The notes under the pieces: model-generated
The model's input: only the letters and a program-made list of their open reading frames with translations
Database searches by the model: none
What the model was told of the DNA's origin: nothing
Assembly (NCBI GenBank): GCA_000980375.1
Contig: LARD01000025.1
Location: 1 to 64,000, forward strand
Source of the DNA: Clostridium sp. K4410.MGS-306
GTDB taxonomy: Bacteria > Cyanobacteriota > Vampirovibrionia > Gastranaerophilales > Gastranaerophilaceae
Length of the DNA stretch: 64,000 nt
Direction of reading: 5' to 3'
Part shown: positions 8,643 to 17,574 of the stretch, one piece after another
Numbering within the stretch: position 1 is the stretch's first letter
Layout: every line of letters begins with the position of its first letter
Translations under genes and position numbers: made by a program

Positions 8643-9227
8643 ATGGGGTTATTTGGTGACAACGATGATTTTTCTAAATTTATCAACAAAAGTCTTGAAG
8701 GTTCTCAAACAGAAAAAAATTTGAAGGAAGCTTTTTGCGGAGAATCTCAAGCAAGAAATAAATACTCATTTTTTGCAAAACAGGCAAGAAAAGACGGCTA
8801 TGAACAGATAGCAAGGATATTTGAAGATACTGCCAATAATGAAGCAGAACACGGAAAAATTTGGCTCAAACTTTTAAACGGTGGTAAAATTCCTCACACA
8901 CTTGATAATTTAAAATCAGCTGCAAGTACCGAAAACTATGAATGGGAAGACATGTATGCCCGTTTTGCTCAAGACGCAAGAGAAGAGGGTTTTGACAAAA
9001 TAGCCTGTCTTTTTGAGCTTGTACGCGGGGTTGAAAAAATGCATATGACCAGATACAACAAGCTTGCGCATGACATTGAAGAAAAAGCTGTTTTTAAAAG
9101 AGATGAAGCCGTAATGTGGGAATGCGCAAAATGCGGTTATACTTTTGAAGGCGAAGAAGCTCCTGAAACCTGTCCGTTTTGCAGACATCCGAGAGCATAC
9201 TTTTTTGAAAAATGTTACAACTACTAA
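8643..9227 (+). CDS. Rubrerythrin
   Basis: Rubrerythrin is a non-haem diiron peroxidase that reduces H2O2 to water in anaerobes. The ferritin-like four-helix domain carries the iron ligands in E-S-Q-A-R-N-K-Y, N-N-E-A-E-H-G-K, and V-E-K-M-H. The C-terminal rubredoxin-like domain has C-A-K-C-G-Y and C-P-F-C, spaced as in the family, and passes electrons to the diiron site. The 194 residues match the usual length. The ATG follows AAAGGAG by 5 bases. It stands alone with about 300 bases of non-coding upstream DNA, suggesting its own regulation; I could not identify a PerR-type box with confidence. Confidence 0.95.
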   Translation: MGLFGDNDDFSKFINKSLEGSQTEKNLKEAFCGESQARNKYSFFAKQARKDGYEQIARIFEDTANNEAEHGKIWLKLLNGGKIPHTLDNLKSAASTENYEWEDMYARFAQDAREEGFDKIACLFELVRGVEKMHMTRYNKLAHDIEEKAVFKRDEAVMWECAKCGYTFEGEEAPETCPFCRHPRAYFFEKCYNY

Positions 9228-9237
9228 AATTTAACGT

Positions 9238-11052
9238 TTAAACTGTTTCGTCTTCCATATCTTCCGCTTTTTCAACGGGATTAATGGGAAGACGGAACCC
9301 GAACGTTGAGCCTTCGTTGGGTTTGCTTTTTACAAAAACCTGACCCTGATGGTGTTTTTCTATAGTTATTTTAACAAGGTGCAGGCCAAGACCTGTACCT
9401 TTTACTGTATGTGTATCATTTTCCACACGGTAAAAACGCTCAAATATTTTTTTCTGGTGTTCTTCTGGAATACCGCAGCCCTGATCTTCGACAGACACTT
9501 CCACAAACTGAGGGTCACGAGCGATTTCTGCACGGACTTTGATTCTGCCGTTTTCCGGAGAGTATTTTATTGCATTGGAAAGAAGATTGTTTAATGCCCT
9601 TTCAATGCTGTCTGCATTGATTGGAATTTCCGGAAGATTGGGCTCTTTTATCAATGAGAAGGTAATATTTTTTTCTTCTGCCAGAACTTGCATGGATTTT
9701 ATTTCACATTCAATGAGTGGGATAATGTTTGTTTTTTCTTTTACGACTTTTACATTGCCAGCCTCGAGTCTTGAGAAGTCTAAAATATCGTTAACCATTT
9801 TTTGGAGCCTTGCAGCCTCTTTGTTAATAACTTCAAAAAACTCTTTGTTTGTTTTTTCGTCAAAGTCGTCAGAGTGATTGTACAAAGTATCAATATATGT
9901 TCTTAAAACAGTAACAGGTGTTCTGAGCTCGTGGCTTACGTTAGAGATGAAGTTGCTTTTCATCTTGTCGATTTCAACTTCTTTTGTTACATCAATAAGG
10001 ACAATTACATAGCCGACGTAATCCTGATTTTTTGAAAACATCGGGGAGATTACTGACTTTATTACCCTGTTATCCACTTCAATATTGAATTCAAGCGGCT
10101 TGTTTTCCATCACATCAAGAGGAGTGTCTTTAAACTGTTCGATTTTTTCTTTAAAACAGAGCTCTCCGTCAGTGTCGCAGTACATCTGGATTTTTGTATT
10201 CAAGATTTGCTCGTCTTCAACTTCAAGCATTTTTTTAGCAGCGTTGTTAACAAGTACAACATTGTCAAAGTTGTCGCAAACAACAACCCCGTTAACAATA
10301 CTCATAAGCACAGCTTCAAACTTGTTGCGCTCAAGGGTAAGCTGGTCTATGTTTTGCTCTTCATATTGGTGAAGCCTCAAGGACATATCATTAAAAGCGT
10401 GAATAAGGTCTTTTATTTCACCGGAAGTGTTTTTGTCATCAAGAGTGTAACCAAACTGGCCTGTAGAAATCTTTTTTACACCGTGATGGAGCATACTCAA
10501 CTCTCTTGTGATAAGAATGGTGTTTATGAGTATAACCAGCGTAAATACAAGCCACGCAACGGTGAACACAACCAGCATTGAGTTTCTTGTTGCATGAGAA
10601 ATATCTTTTGTTGCTCCTCCGGAAAGCCCTACCGTAACTTTACCGATGTTTGTTTTTACCCCGTTGTCATTAACTATCATCTGAGATGAGCTCGTTATAA
10701 GCGCCTGTTTTGCGCGGTTGGGATAATCATTTTTGCTTGAATAAATAATCTTGTTGTCAGCGTCTTTAAACTCTATGAACGCTATTTCGTTGTTGCTGTT
10801 AATAATAGAACGTGTGTGAGCCTGAAGAGTGGAGAATTTATCAAATTCCTGAACATCTTTTGTGATTTCTACACTTTCAATGGCAAGTGTTTTTGTGAGT
10901 ATTTCGCCGAATCCAGCATAAACTTCGGAAATTTTTTGCTGGATATTTGTTATGGCAAAAACAGCCAAACCCACAATCAGCACGGTGCTGATTACCAGAC
11001 CCAGAAGTATTAGTTTATTTTGTGTGCTTATACTGATAGACTTTGTACTCAT
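9238..11052 (-). CDS. Orphan membrane sensor histidine kinase (HAMP-PAS-HisKA-HATPase)
   Basis: The 604-residue kinase has two membrane helices (about 11-34 and 159-182) around a 120-residue periplasmic sensor domain, then a HAMP linker, a PAS domain starting near E-R-N-K-F-E-A-V-L, the phosphoacceptor helix S-N-V-S-H-E-L-R-T-P-V-T-V-L-R, and the ATPase N-box (N-N-L-L-S-N-A-I-K-Y-S), G1 (E-D-Q-G-C-G-I-P), F-box and G2 (G-T-G-L-G-L-H-L-V) motifs. The layout is that of WalK/PhoR-type kinases. No response regulator lies beside it, so its partner is elsewhere. The ATG has no Shine-Dalgarno site, and a TATAAT on its strand ends about 10 bases upstream, so the transcript may be nearly leaderless. 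Confidence 0.93.
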   Translation of the reverse strand: MSTKSISISTQNKLILLGLVISTVLIVGLAVFAITNIQQKISEVYAGFGEILTKTLAIESVEITKDVQEFDKFSTLQAHTRSIINSNNEIAFIEFKDADNKIIYSSKNDYPNRAKQALITSSSQMIVNDNGVKTNIGKVTVGLSGGATKDISHATRNSMLVVFTVAWLVFTLVILINTILITRELSMLHHGVKKISTGQFGYTLDDKNTSGEIKDLIHAFNDMSLRLHQYEEQNIDQLTLERNKFEAVLMSIVNGVVVCDNFDNVVLVNNAAKKMLEVEDEQILNTKIQMYCDTDGELCFKEKIEQFKDTPLDVMENKPLEFNIEVDNRVIKSVISPMFSKNQDYVGYVIVLIDVTKEVEIDKMKSNFISNVSHELRTPVTVLRTYIDTLYNHSDDFDEKTNKEFFEVINKEAARLQKMVNDILDFSRLEAGNVKVVKEKTNIIPLIECEIKSMQVLAEEKNITFSLIKEPNLPEIPINADSIERALNNLLSNAIKYSPENGRIKVRAEIARDPQFVEVSVEDQGCGIPEEHQKKIFERFYRVENDTHTVKGTGLGLHLVKITIEKHHQGQVFVKSKPNEGSTFGFRLPINPVEKAEDMEDETV

Positions 11053-11092
11053 TGTAGAAAAATTATAGCATTAAATTAAAAATAGTAATATA

Positions 11093-11123
11093 CATAAAAA
11101 TAAAGGGCACATATTGTGCCCTT
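11093..11123 (-). terminator. Rho-independent terminator for the annexin-like gene
   Basis: On the minus strand, a perfect 9-base stem (AAGGGCACA / TGTGCCCTT) with a 3-base loop is followed by TTATTTTTAT. It lies 65 bases after the stop of the 425-residue gene. It also separates that gene from the histidine kinase downstream. Confidence 0.8.
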
Positions 11124-11187
11124 GAAAACCTACCATACCTATTATAAACCGAGGAATAAATTGTTTGTTTATTATTTTTATTAATTA

Positions 11188-12465
11188 TTAGTCTTCGCCG
11201 TAGATGGATTTTTCCATTTTTGTGAGTTTATCAAGCAAGTCTTGATAGTTGCTGCTGATACCTTTTGCGCAATCAGATGACATATCAGTGCTCCACCAGG
11301 GGTATTTGATGTTTTCATCTTTGATAGAATCAGCTAATGTAGTGCAAGCGTTTTGAAGAGCTTTTTTGTCTTCGTCATTCATTTTAGGATTGTTTTTGAT
11401 TAAATCTTCTGTTCTTTCAATGAGAGAGTTAGACAATTTGCTAACGTATGGTTTTGGATCATCATCTGTGTACCAGTGGTTTCCTCTGCCCCAGGAGTCA
11501 CAATCTGCAAATATTGCTTCAAGGACATTTTCACCATAGTCTTCGCCGTATCTTTCGTGGAAGTATTTAGAAAATTCTACTACATTGTTTTTGTCAATTT
11601 TTGATTTTACGTTATTTAATTTATCAGTATCTGTACCCCAGCAGTATAAAGCTTCTTTGAATTCAGTAGCCAATGATTCATAGTTGTCAGGTGCTCCAGC
11701 TAAAGCAGCATCCAATACAGCCTGATTCTTTTCAGGGCGAAGGCCTGCTTTTGAAACTTCTTCTTTTGTTGCTCTGTAAGCACCAGGGCCGCCAGGGTTT
11801 TTAGCTATTTCAATCAATTTTAAGTAATCAGCTCTTGATAAATCACCTTCAGATTTTGCATATCTGCCTGCAATATCCCAGAGTAATTCATAATTTTCAT
11901 CGCTGATTTCTACTTTTTCAGGGTTGTCAGGGTTTTCTTGATAATCTTTTGATAATTGAATCAAACGTTTGAGAAGTTCAATTTCTTTTTTTTCACCTGT
12001 TTTAGGGTCGATGTATTCAATTTTTTTGTTGCCAACTCTTGAATCAAGAGCACCCATGCGTTCGAGTGTTGATTTTATTTGAGATTCTTTAATTTCTTTA
12101 GTTCCGTCAATATCTTTTGAGTCTTTCTCATCTGTTTCAGGTTTTGTTGTTTTATTTACAATATTAATGCTAGGGTTGCCTTTAGATATATTCATTGCAG
12201 CGATTTGAGCCCATTGTGCATTTTGTGCTTCAAGCATTTTTAAAAGTGGACCTACAAATGAGGAGAGTCTTGCTGTTTCATCAAGAAATAATGATGCAGT
12301 ATTGTCAAACTTAAACAATGCTGTGTCATTTAATGCAGCCAGTGAGTCATTGGGATATGCACCGAACATATCATATTGCCAGAGGTTTTGATTAACTATT
12401 CTGGATGTATTGTTGGGTACTCTGATTGTCCAAACTTGATTGTTTACATTCATTTTGTCACTCAT
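11188..12465 (-). CDS. Unknown 425-residue protein with one annexin-like repeat
   Basis: There is no signal peptide or membrane helix. The N-terminal 100 residues resemble no family. Residues 105-135 are a charged linker, and 185-235 a helical segment with W/Y residues. Residues about 265-320 look like a single annexin repeat: a helix, a W-G-T-D-T-D loop at 276-281 (annexins have G-x-G-T-D at the type II calcium site), then a Y-F-H-E-R-Y-G-E-D-Y-G-E-N-V-L-E-A-I helix pair resembling the annexin Y-x-x-x-Y-G-x-x-L-x-x-x-I pattern. Acidic, Asp-rich stretches follow. The annexin relationship is my reading of the pattern and needs a profile search. The ATG has GAGG upstream, and the gene has its own terminator. 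Confidence 0.6.
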   Translation of the reverse strand: MSDKMNVNNQVWTIRVPNNTSRIVNQNLWQYDMFGAYPNDSLAALNDTALFKFDNTASLFLDETARLSSFVGPLLKMLEAQNAQWAQIAAMNISKGNPSINIVNKTTKPETDEKDSKDIDGTKEIKESQIKSTLERMGALDSRVGNKKIEYIDPKTGEKKEIELLKRLIQLSKDYQENPDNPEKVEISDENYELLWDIAGRYAKSEGDLSRADYLKLIEIAKNPGGPGAYRATKEEVSKAGLRPEKNQAVLDAALAGAPDNYESLATEFKEALYCWGTDTDKLNNVKSKIDKNNVVEFSKYFHERYGEDYGENVLEAIFADCDSWGRGNHWYTDDDPKPYVSKLSNSLIERTEDLIKNNPKMNDEDKKALQNACTTLADSIKDENIKYPWWSTDMSSDCAKGISSNYQDLLDKLTKMEKSIYGED

Positions 12466-12642
12466 AATCTTATCCTCTGTAGTTCCTTATTCCTCTAATA
12501 AACTAAGACTTTATTCAGTCTTATTGGATTCCTCGTTCCTGTATTAATATAAAAAATTTTTGAGTCAGGAAATTGCCTTTTTAGTCAAAATCTTGTTAAC
12601 AAAACTTAATAATAATCCCTGAGCCCTTGATAATTGTTTTCA

Positions 12643-12651
12643 TGCTAGAAT
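12643..12651 (+). promoter_or_regulatory. Probable extended -10 promoter of the PFP gene
   Basis: TGC-TAGAAT fits an extended -10 element (TGn followed by a near-consensus hexamer) 41 bases before the start codon. A TTGATA lies upstream, but with only 13 bases spacing, too short to act as a normal -35. The call rests on the extended -10 alone. Confidence 0.35.
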
Positions 12652-12691
12652 CTTACATGTAATTGTTAAATAAAGTGAGGTTAGTAAAATT

Positions 12692-14371
12692 ATGACAGAA
12701 TTATCACCTTTGCAAAAAGCAAGACTTGGCTTTAAACCTGTACTTCCCGCTACATTGGCTGCCGGAATCAAAAAAGTGGCAGTTATTGAAGGCGAAAAAA
12801 CAGAGTGCGTTAAAGACCAGGAGCAAATTAAAAAACTTTTTGCCAATACATACGGCAAATGCACTGTTACCTTCAAATCTGGCGAAGAACAAAGCTTTGC
12901 AGCAAGAAATATCGGCGTTATCCTATCCGGTGGTCAGGCTCCCGGCGGGCACAATGTTGTTGCCGGTTTGTATGATGCTTTGAAACAGGCTAACCCCCAG
13001 AGCAAATTATACGGTTTCTTAGGCGGCCCGTCCGGTATTATCGACGGTCAATATATAGAATTTACTGATGAAATCATCGACGCATACAGAAACACAGGCG
13101 GTTTTGATATCATCGGTTCAGGCAGAACAAAGCTTGAAACAGAAGAACAGTTTGAAAAATCACTTGCAAACTGCAAAAAGCTTGATATTTCGGGTATTGT
13201 AATCATCGGCGGTGACGACTCTAACACTAACGCTGCAATGCTTGCAGAATGGTTTGTTGCTAAAAACGCAGGTGTTCAGGTTATCGGCTGTCCCAAAACA
13301 ATTGACGGCGACTTGAAAAACGAGCAAATCGAAATCTCTTTTGGTTTTGATACAGCTACAAAAACATACGCTGAGCTGGTTGGTAATATTCAAAGAGACG
13401 TAAATTCAGCTAAAAAATACTGGCACTTTGTCAAAGTTATGGGCAGAAGTGCTACTCACGTTGCTCTTGAAGTTGCTTTGCAAACTCAACCTAATATTAC
13501 TTTGATTTCAGAAGAAGTTGAAGAAAAGAAAATGTCACTTAAACAAATTGTTGACTATATGGCTGACATCATTGCAAGACGTGCAAATGCAGGTAAAAAC
13601 TTCGGTGTTGCATTGATTCCAGAAGGTTTAATTGAATTCATTCCTGAAATGAAAACAATGATTGCAAACCTCAATGATGTAATGTCTACTCTTGAACAGG
13701 ATGCTTCGTACAACAAGTTGACTGTACCTGCTGACAAATTCAACTTTATTGAAAGCAGACTTGAACCTAATAACGCAAAAGTTTTTGAATCTTTGCCTGT
13801 ATTGATTAAAGCACAACTGCTTATGGACAGAGACCCTCACGGAAATGTTCAGGTTTCCAAGATTGAAACAGAAAAACTTTTGATTGAAATGATTAAAGTT
13901 AAACTGGATGAAATGAAATCTCAAGGTGAATTTGCCGGTAAATTCTCTGACCAGTGCCACTTCTTTGGATACGAAGGCAGATGTGCATTCCCATCCAACT
14001 TTGACGCTAATTACTGCTATGCTTTAGGTTTCAATGCATATGCTCTTATGCAGTCAGGCATGACAGGTTACCTCTCATCTATCAGAAACACAACTGCTCC
14101 ATCTACTGAATGGGTTGCAGGAGGTGTTCCTCTTACTATGATGATGAACATGGAAAAACGTCACGGTCATATGAAGCCTGTTATACAAAAGGCTCTTGTA
14201 AGACTCGACGGTCCTGTATTTAAAAAGCTTGAGGCAAACAGAGAAAACTGGGCGATGAATGACGAATACATCTTCCCCGGCTCTATTCAATACTGGGGTC
14301 CGAGCGAAGTTTGTGATATCACAACTCAAACACTCAAACTCGAGAGAGAAGCTGCTTTAGCTTCTGTATAG
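12692..14371 (+). CDS. pfp: Pyrophosphate-dependent 6-phosphofructokinase (long PFP type)
   Basis: This enzyme interconverts fructose 6-phosphate and fructose 1,6-bisphosphate using pyrophosphate, so it can run in glycolysis or gluconeogenesis. The 559-residue length matches the long plant/spirochaete-type PFP rather than the 320-residue ATP enzyme. Motifs: [10 protein letters not shown] near residue 75, [10 protein letters not shown] (the Asp where ATP enzymes have Gly is the accepted mark of PPi use), [10 protein letters not shown] with the catalytic Asp, and M-G-R-S-A-T-H. A GAGG site lies 11 bases before the ATG. The gene is monocistronic with its own terminator. Confidence 0.95.
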   Translation: MTELSPLQKARLGFKPVLPATLAAGIKKVAVIEGEKTECVKDQEQIKKLFANTYGKCTVTFKSGEEQSFAARNIGVILSGGQAPGGHNVVAGLYDALKQANPQSKLYGFLGGPSGIIDGQYIEFTDEIIDAYRNTGGFDIIGSGRTKLETEEQFEKSLANCKKLDISGIVIIGGDDSNTNAAMLAEWFVAKNAGVQVIGCPKTIDGDLKNEQIEISFGFDTATKTYAELVGNIQRDVNSAKKYWHFVKVMGRSATHVALEVALQTQPNITLISEEVEEKKMSLKQIVDYMADIIARRANAGKNFGVALIPEGLIEFIPEMKTMIANLNDVMSTLEQDASYNKLTVPADKFNFIESRLEPNNAKVFESLPVLIKAQLLMDRDPHGNVQVSKIETEKLLIEMIKVKLDEMKSQGEFAGKFSDQCHFFGYEGRCAFPSNFDANYCYALGFNAYALMQSGMTGYLSSIRNTTAPSTEWVAGGVPLTMMMNMEKRHGHMKPVIQKALVRLDGPVFKKLEANRENWAMNDEYIFPGSIQYWGPSEVCDITTQTLKLEREAALASV

Positions 14372-14390
14372 AGCTTTTAATTTCAATTTA

Positions 14391-14424
14391 AACGGGTTTC
14401 TCAAAAAAGAGGAACCCGTTTTTT
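14391..14424 (+). terminator. Rho-independent terminator after the PFP gene
   Basis: An AACGGGTT / AACCCGTT stem extended by CTC/GAG, with an A-rich loop, is followed by six T. It begins 20 bases after the PFP stop. Confidence 0.85.
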
Positions 14425-14529
14425 AATAAACATTTGTAAATCTTATTCTTAAAATTCAACAAATTATTTTGTTTTTGTATTTTAATCCAATTGGTTATAT
14501 GTGTTAATTAAAAAAGAGAGAGGTTATTA

Positions 14530-15159
14530 ATGAAAATCAATTCAATTGCAGCTACAAATTATGCTTGCAAAAAGCCTAAAATGCAGTCTTTTAACGGTAG
14601 CTGGGAAGAAAAAACAATCTATAAACCGGATGGATATCACTCTTATCATCAAAAAACATACTTGCCAGATAAAGGTGAATCTACAACAGAAATTGCAAAA
14701 GCCTGGGAAAAAGAAACAGGATTGCTTCCTATTGATTGGGTAAAGGATGTAAATCCATACAATCAGCTTGGCTCAAAAACAAACAACGGCAAATATGAAA
14801 AGACAGAATACGTAATTAATGGACAAAAATATATGCCGGTTGACGTTTTGATTGCTTCTGCGAGAGAAAAATTAAACCGTAAAGATGAATATGATGGCTA
14901 TGGCAAAATTAAAGATTGCATAGAACTTGCTCAACTTCATAGTCTGGAAGGTAATCAAAAGGCTGTTAAAGATGTTGAGAAACAAATAGCGCAGAATTTT
15001 GCAACCCAAATAATGATAAAAGAAAAAGTAGCTTCTGCTTCACTGGTCAATACTTATAAAGAAGGATGGGGTACTGCTATGTTAGCTTGTGAGGTGTATA
15101 AAAACTGTCCAAAAAATTCTTTATACGAAGAGTCTTTGAAAAATCTAAATAAAGAATAG
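14530..15159 (+). CDS. Unknown 209-residue protein with the window's N-terminal M-x-I...SF module
   Basis: I recognise no domain. The N-terminus begins M-K-I-N-S-I and reaches Q-S-F-N-G at residues 19-23, the module shared with at least five other proteins in this window. The body is hydrophilic with many Tyr and Lys (K-T-Y-L, Y-V-I-N-G-Q-K-Y-M) and a helical C-terminal half (residues 110-205). There is no membrane segment and no classical signal peptide. The ATG has an AGAGAGG site 7 bases upstream and the gene has its own terminator. It could be a secreted or surface-delivered protein if the N-terminal module is an export signal, which is inference. Confidence 0.65.
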   Translation: MKINSIAATNYACKKPKMQSFNGSWEEKTIYKPDGYHSYHQKTYLPDKGESTTEIAKAWEKETGLLPIDWVKDVNPYNQLGSKTNNGKYEKTEYVINGQKYMPVDVLIASAREKLNRKDEYDGYGKIKDCIELAQLHSLEGNQKAVKDVEKQIAQNFATQIMIKEKVASASLVNTYKEGWGTAMLACEVYKNCPKNSLYEESLKNLNKE

Positions 15160-15164
15160 AAAAT

Positions 15165-15200
15165 AAAAAAGGCGGGTGTTTTATTAACCCGCCTTTTTTT
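15165..15200. terminator. Bidirectional terminator between convergent genes
   Basis: A GGCGGGT / ACCCGCC stem is flanked by an A-run on the left and a T-run on the right, so it works on both strands. It serves the 209-residue gene on the plus strand and the DUF4013 gene on the minus strand. Confidence 0.9.
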
Positions 15201-15205
15201 ATTTT

Positions 15206-15964
15206 TTATTCTTGAGCTTCTTCTCTTACAACCTGAGCCATAATTTCGCTTATCACAAAACAAATATACATATTGATAAATGGTATAAATATTGCAAGAA
15301 CAATGGTTTTTAGTAATAAAAAGCCAAGCAACCCTGCAAGACCATATAATACAGCGCTTGAGGCAAGGAAAATAATATATTTTACAGTATTCTTTTTAAC
15401 AATAGCTGATATCAACTTGAAGTTGAAGAAAGATGAAAATTTAAGGTTAGTTAAAAAAGCAATGGTTGCAGCAGATGCAAAAAGTAGTGTTATAAAAAAT
15501 AAAATTACTGATAACACCGTTAAGATTAAGAACGCTGCATTTTTTCCTGCCAATGCTCCGGTAAGGCCTCCAAGTATTATGAAGGAGATAAGTAATAAAA
15601 TGGTATACAATACTCCGTATAAGAAAGAACCACCAAATACCTTGAACCCTGAAAGGAATAAGTTTTTCCAGTTTGACCACTCGGGAAGTATTGCATCTTT
15701 TTTGTATATTCTTAAATTTGTGTTAACTGCAAAGTAACCGGTTACAAAAAGAGATGTAATCACACCTGTAATTGCAAAAATGAATGCGGCAATAATAACC
15801 AACCCCATATCTTGCATTGCCGTAGGTGAGGATTTTACAGATTGAAGTGTCTGGTTTAATACATTGCCGATTTCTACAGGGAGCAGCAAAGCTCCGCCTA
15901 TCAACAATTTTTTTATCCAGTTGTTGTCTTTGAAAAAGTAAGTAAATGCGTTTCCAATATTCAT
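15206..15964 (-). CDS. DUF4013-type polytopic membrane protein
   Basis: The 252-residue protein has about six membrane segments: residues 17-35, 52-75, 105-130, 143-165, 187-205 and 212-235. The N-terminal F-K-D-N-N-W-I-K-K-L-L-I-G-G and the later G-Y-F-A-V-N-T-N-L-R-I-Y-K-K resemble the DUF4013 pattern (W-x-K-K-L-L-I-G and G-Y-x-x-x-x-x-R). Function of the family is not known; members are often membrane proteins of stress or envelope contexts. The ATG is preceded by GGGAG. The C-terminus is acidic and cytoplasmic. Confidence 0.65.
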   Translation of the reverse strand: MNIGNAFTYFFKDNNWIKKLLIGGALLLPVEIGNVLNQTLQSVKSSPTAMQDMGLVIIAAFIFAITGVITSLFVTGYFAVNTNLRIYKKDAILPEWSNWKNLFLSGFKVFGGSFLYGVLYTILLLISFIILGGLTGALAGKNAAFLILTVLSVILFFITLLFASAATIAFLTNLKFSSFFNFKLISAIVKKNTVKYIIFLASSAVLYGLAGLLGFLLLKTIVLAIFIPFINMYICFVISEIMAQVVREEAQE

Positions 15965-16049
15965 AATAAACTCCCAATTATTATAACTATTTGGAGTGTA
16001 GCATTTATCTTATGCTTAAAGAATCATCTTTTTGATTTAAAATAATGAT

Positions 16050-16238
16050 ATGAAAAAAAATAAACTTGATGAAAAATGGAAGGTTTGCAGTTTTTGTAAG
16101 TATATTAAACGCTGCAAAACAGGACAGGGAAGGATAATTGACCTTGCCGACAATCCTGTTGCATATAATGATATCGGTTGTTTTGACTATGAAATTTATA
16201 AAAAACAATTCACAGGCAAACAGCTCGGGCTTTTTTAG
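16050..16238 (+). CDS. Small cysteine-containing protein, unknown
   Basis: The 62-residue product is basic and has Cys at positions 13, 16, 22 and 44 (C-S-F-C, K-R-C, G-C-F-D-Y-E), which could form a small metal-binding knuckle. The ribosome site is weak. The coding pattern (non-random, with a coherent cysteine arrangement) makes it more likely real than chance, but it overlaps the end of the convergent EF-hand gene by four bases and has no recognisable family. Confidence 0.45.
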   Translation: MKKNKLDEKWKVCSFCKYIKRCKTGQGRIIDLADNPVAYNDIGCFDYEIYKKQFTGKQLGLF

Positions 16239-16501
16239 CTTTCTTTGTATTCTGATAATGCAGAATTGAATGCTGATTCATCCACAGCGTCGTCTTCATC
16301 AACATCAAAATCTACAGAATTAAACATTGATTTAAGTTTTGTTAGCTCTGTACCAGAGAGTTTACCGTCATTGTCTACATCAAAGTAATGAAAATCATAT
16401 TCTTGAGCAAGTTCTTTAATTTTTTCAGATTGCTTATCAGCAGCCTGTGTTTTTTGTGTTGAGGTGCTGACAGAATTAATTGCATTGATTGATGTATCCA
16501 T
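16235..16501 (-). CDS. Small EF-hand calcium-binding protein
   Basis: The 88-residue protein has one canonical EF-hand loop, D-V-D-N-D-G-K-L-S-G-T-E (about residues 42-53), with acidic residues at positions 1, 3, 5 and 12 of the loop and Gly at 6. A second, degenerate hand follows (F-D-V-D-E-D-D-A-V-D-E-S-A-F, about 65-78) that lacks the Gly. The N-terminal 30 residues are Ser/Thr/Gln-rich, unstructured and without a classical signal. The role may be calcium sensing or buffering, possibly at the cell surface. It lies upstream of tRNA-Gln on the opposite strand. Confidence 0.75.
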   Translation of the reverse strand: MDTSINAINSVSTSTQKTQAADKQSEKIKELAQEYDFHYFDVDNDGKLSGTELTKLKSMFNSVDFDVDEDDAVDESAFNSALSEYKES

Positions 16502-16659
16502 AATTTGATATCTCCTTTAATATTTTTTCTACTTATATATAAACAATTTTTTGGATTGAGAAAATCACTAAAGAGTACTATTTTTTACATTTTTAACAAT
16601 AAATAACACCAAAGAGCTATACTAAATCTTTTTAATATAAATAAACGATATAAATCTTC

Positions 16660-16695
16660 TTGACATGTCATCATGTGCTTTATACTATATATAAT
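16660..16695 (+). promoter_or_regulatory. Promoter of tRNA-Gln
   Basis: A consensus TTGACA at 16660 is followed after 17 bases by TACTAT, and a perfect TATAAT sits at 16690-16695, 10 bases before the tRNA. Either hexamer could be the -10: the first has ideal spacing, the second ideal sequence. Confidence 0.6.
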
Positions 16696-16705
16696 ACAGA
16701 CGCAA

Positions 16706-16781
16706 TGGGGCGTCGCCAAGTGGTAAGGCAGCTGGTTTTGGTCCAGCCATTCCGGAGGTTCGAATCCTTCCGCCCCAGCCA
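16706..16781 (+). tRNA. tRNA-Gln (anticodon TTG)
   Basis: A full cloverleaf: acceptor TGGGGCG / CGCCCCA, D-arm, anticodon stem GCTGG / CCAGC around loop TTTTGGT giving anticodon TTG (reads CAA/CAG), T-arm with GGTTCGAATCC, discriminator G and an encoded CCA. Confidence 0.95.
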
Positions 16782-16784
16782 ACT

Positions 16785-16806
16785 AAGACCCGAAAGGGTC
16801 TTTTTT
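16785..16806 (+). terminator. Terminator of tRNA-Gln
   Basis: AAGACCC-GAAA-GGGTCTT, a stem closed by a stable GAAA tetraloop and followed by TTTT, begins four bases after the tRNA. Confidence 0.9.
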
Positions 16807-16851
16807 GTTGCATTCGGAAGGTGCATTGTATTTTTACGTTTAGTTTGAGAA

Positions 16852-17499
16852 TTAATATAACTTCAAACCTGTTGCTGGATTTCCAGATACAGGTAGCGTA
16901 AAATGGCCCCCTACTTTATTTTGCCCTGCAATTACGATTTTAGCAGGACCTCCTATACTATCTGGAATTAAAGTTGTTAAGCTTAAATCCACAGGTAAAC
17001 CTTTTCCCGGTCTTAACGGATTTAATATTCCTCCAGTTTCACAACACGTTACTAAAACCATGTCCCCGGCTTTAATATCTTTATTAGAATTAATATATTC
17101 TAAAATATTAATGGGTTTACCTCTGCCTGCCGTAATCCATTCCGTTTCTGCTCTACCGGAACCATGACCAATCATTACATGTTTTATTTGTTTCGGAAAA
17201 GTTTGAGATTTAACAGCATCTGCTATTGAAGATAAGGCTATATTAAAATTACGTACATCATTACCAGGACAATGAAGTATCAATCCAGTATCGTCATGAA
17301 ATGTTTTTGCCAGTAATTTAGCTTCTTCTATAGTAAAATTACCACTATTACATAAACGAGAATATTCACGAAAATAAGGATTAGTAGAACTGACACCTCT
17401 TATAGTTGTTGTTTGAACATTCCTCCCCAGCATAGCCCTGTTGTTACTAGCTAAAATCTCCGTACCACTAACTTGAGAAGGAGGTTTTGTTGTAACCAA
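16852..17499 (-). CDS. Putative caspase/CHAT-like (clan CD) cysteine protease, start uncertain
   Basis: The 215 residues contain two motifs in the order and context of clan CD peptidases: H-V-M-I-G-H-G-S-G (His 112) and, 40 residues on, M-V-L-V-T-C-C-E-T-G-G (Cys 152/153), very like the L-S-A-C-E-T-G of CHAT domains. The flanking strands are hydrophobic as expected. No membrane segment is seen. The start is a problem: the frame is open to a TAG near 17565, and the first usual start codon is the TTG at 17499, without a ribosome site. A rarer start codon or a 5' truncation is possible. It lies about 75 bases after ogt on the same strand. The protease call is inference from motifs. Confidence 0.5.
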   Translation of the reverse strand: MVTTKPPSQVSGTEILASNNRAMLGRNVQTTTIRGVSSTNPYFREYSRLCNSGNFTIEEAKLLAKTFHDDTGLILHCPGNDVRNFNIALSSIADAVKSQTFPKQIKHVMIGHGSGRAETEWITAGRGKPINILEYINSNKDIKAGDMVLVTCCETGGILNPLRPGKGLPVDLSLTTLIPDSIGGPAKIVIAGQNKVGGHFTLPVSGNPATGLKLY

Positions 17500-17574
17500 G
17501 TCTTTTGTTACACGAAAATTGCTAAATTCCTTAATATTATTAAGCTTATTTTTCCCAAATATCTACTATTACTC

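Noticed and set aside
16585..16782. Open frame antisense to tRNA-Gln
   Set aside because: Its N-terminus (G-A-E-G-F-E-P-P) is the usual artefact of translating a tRNA backwards; no ribosome site.
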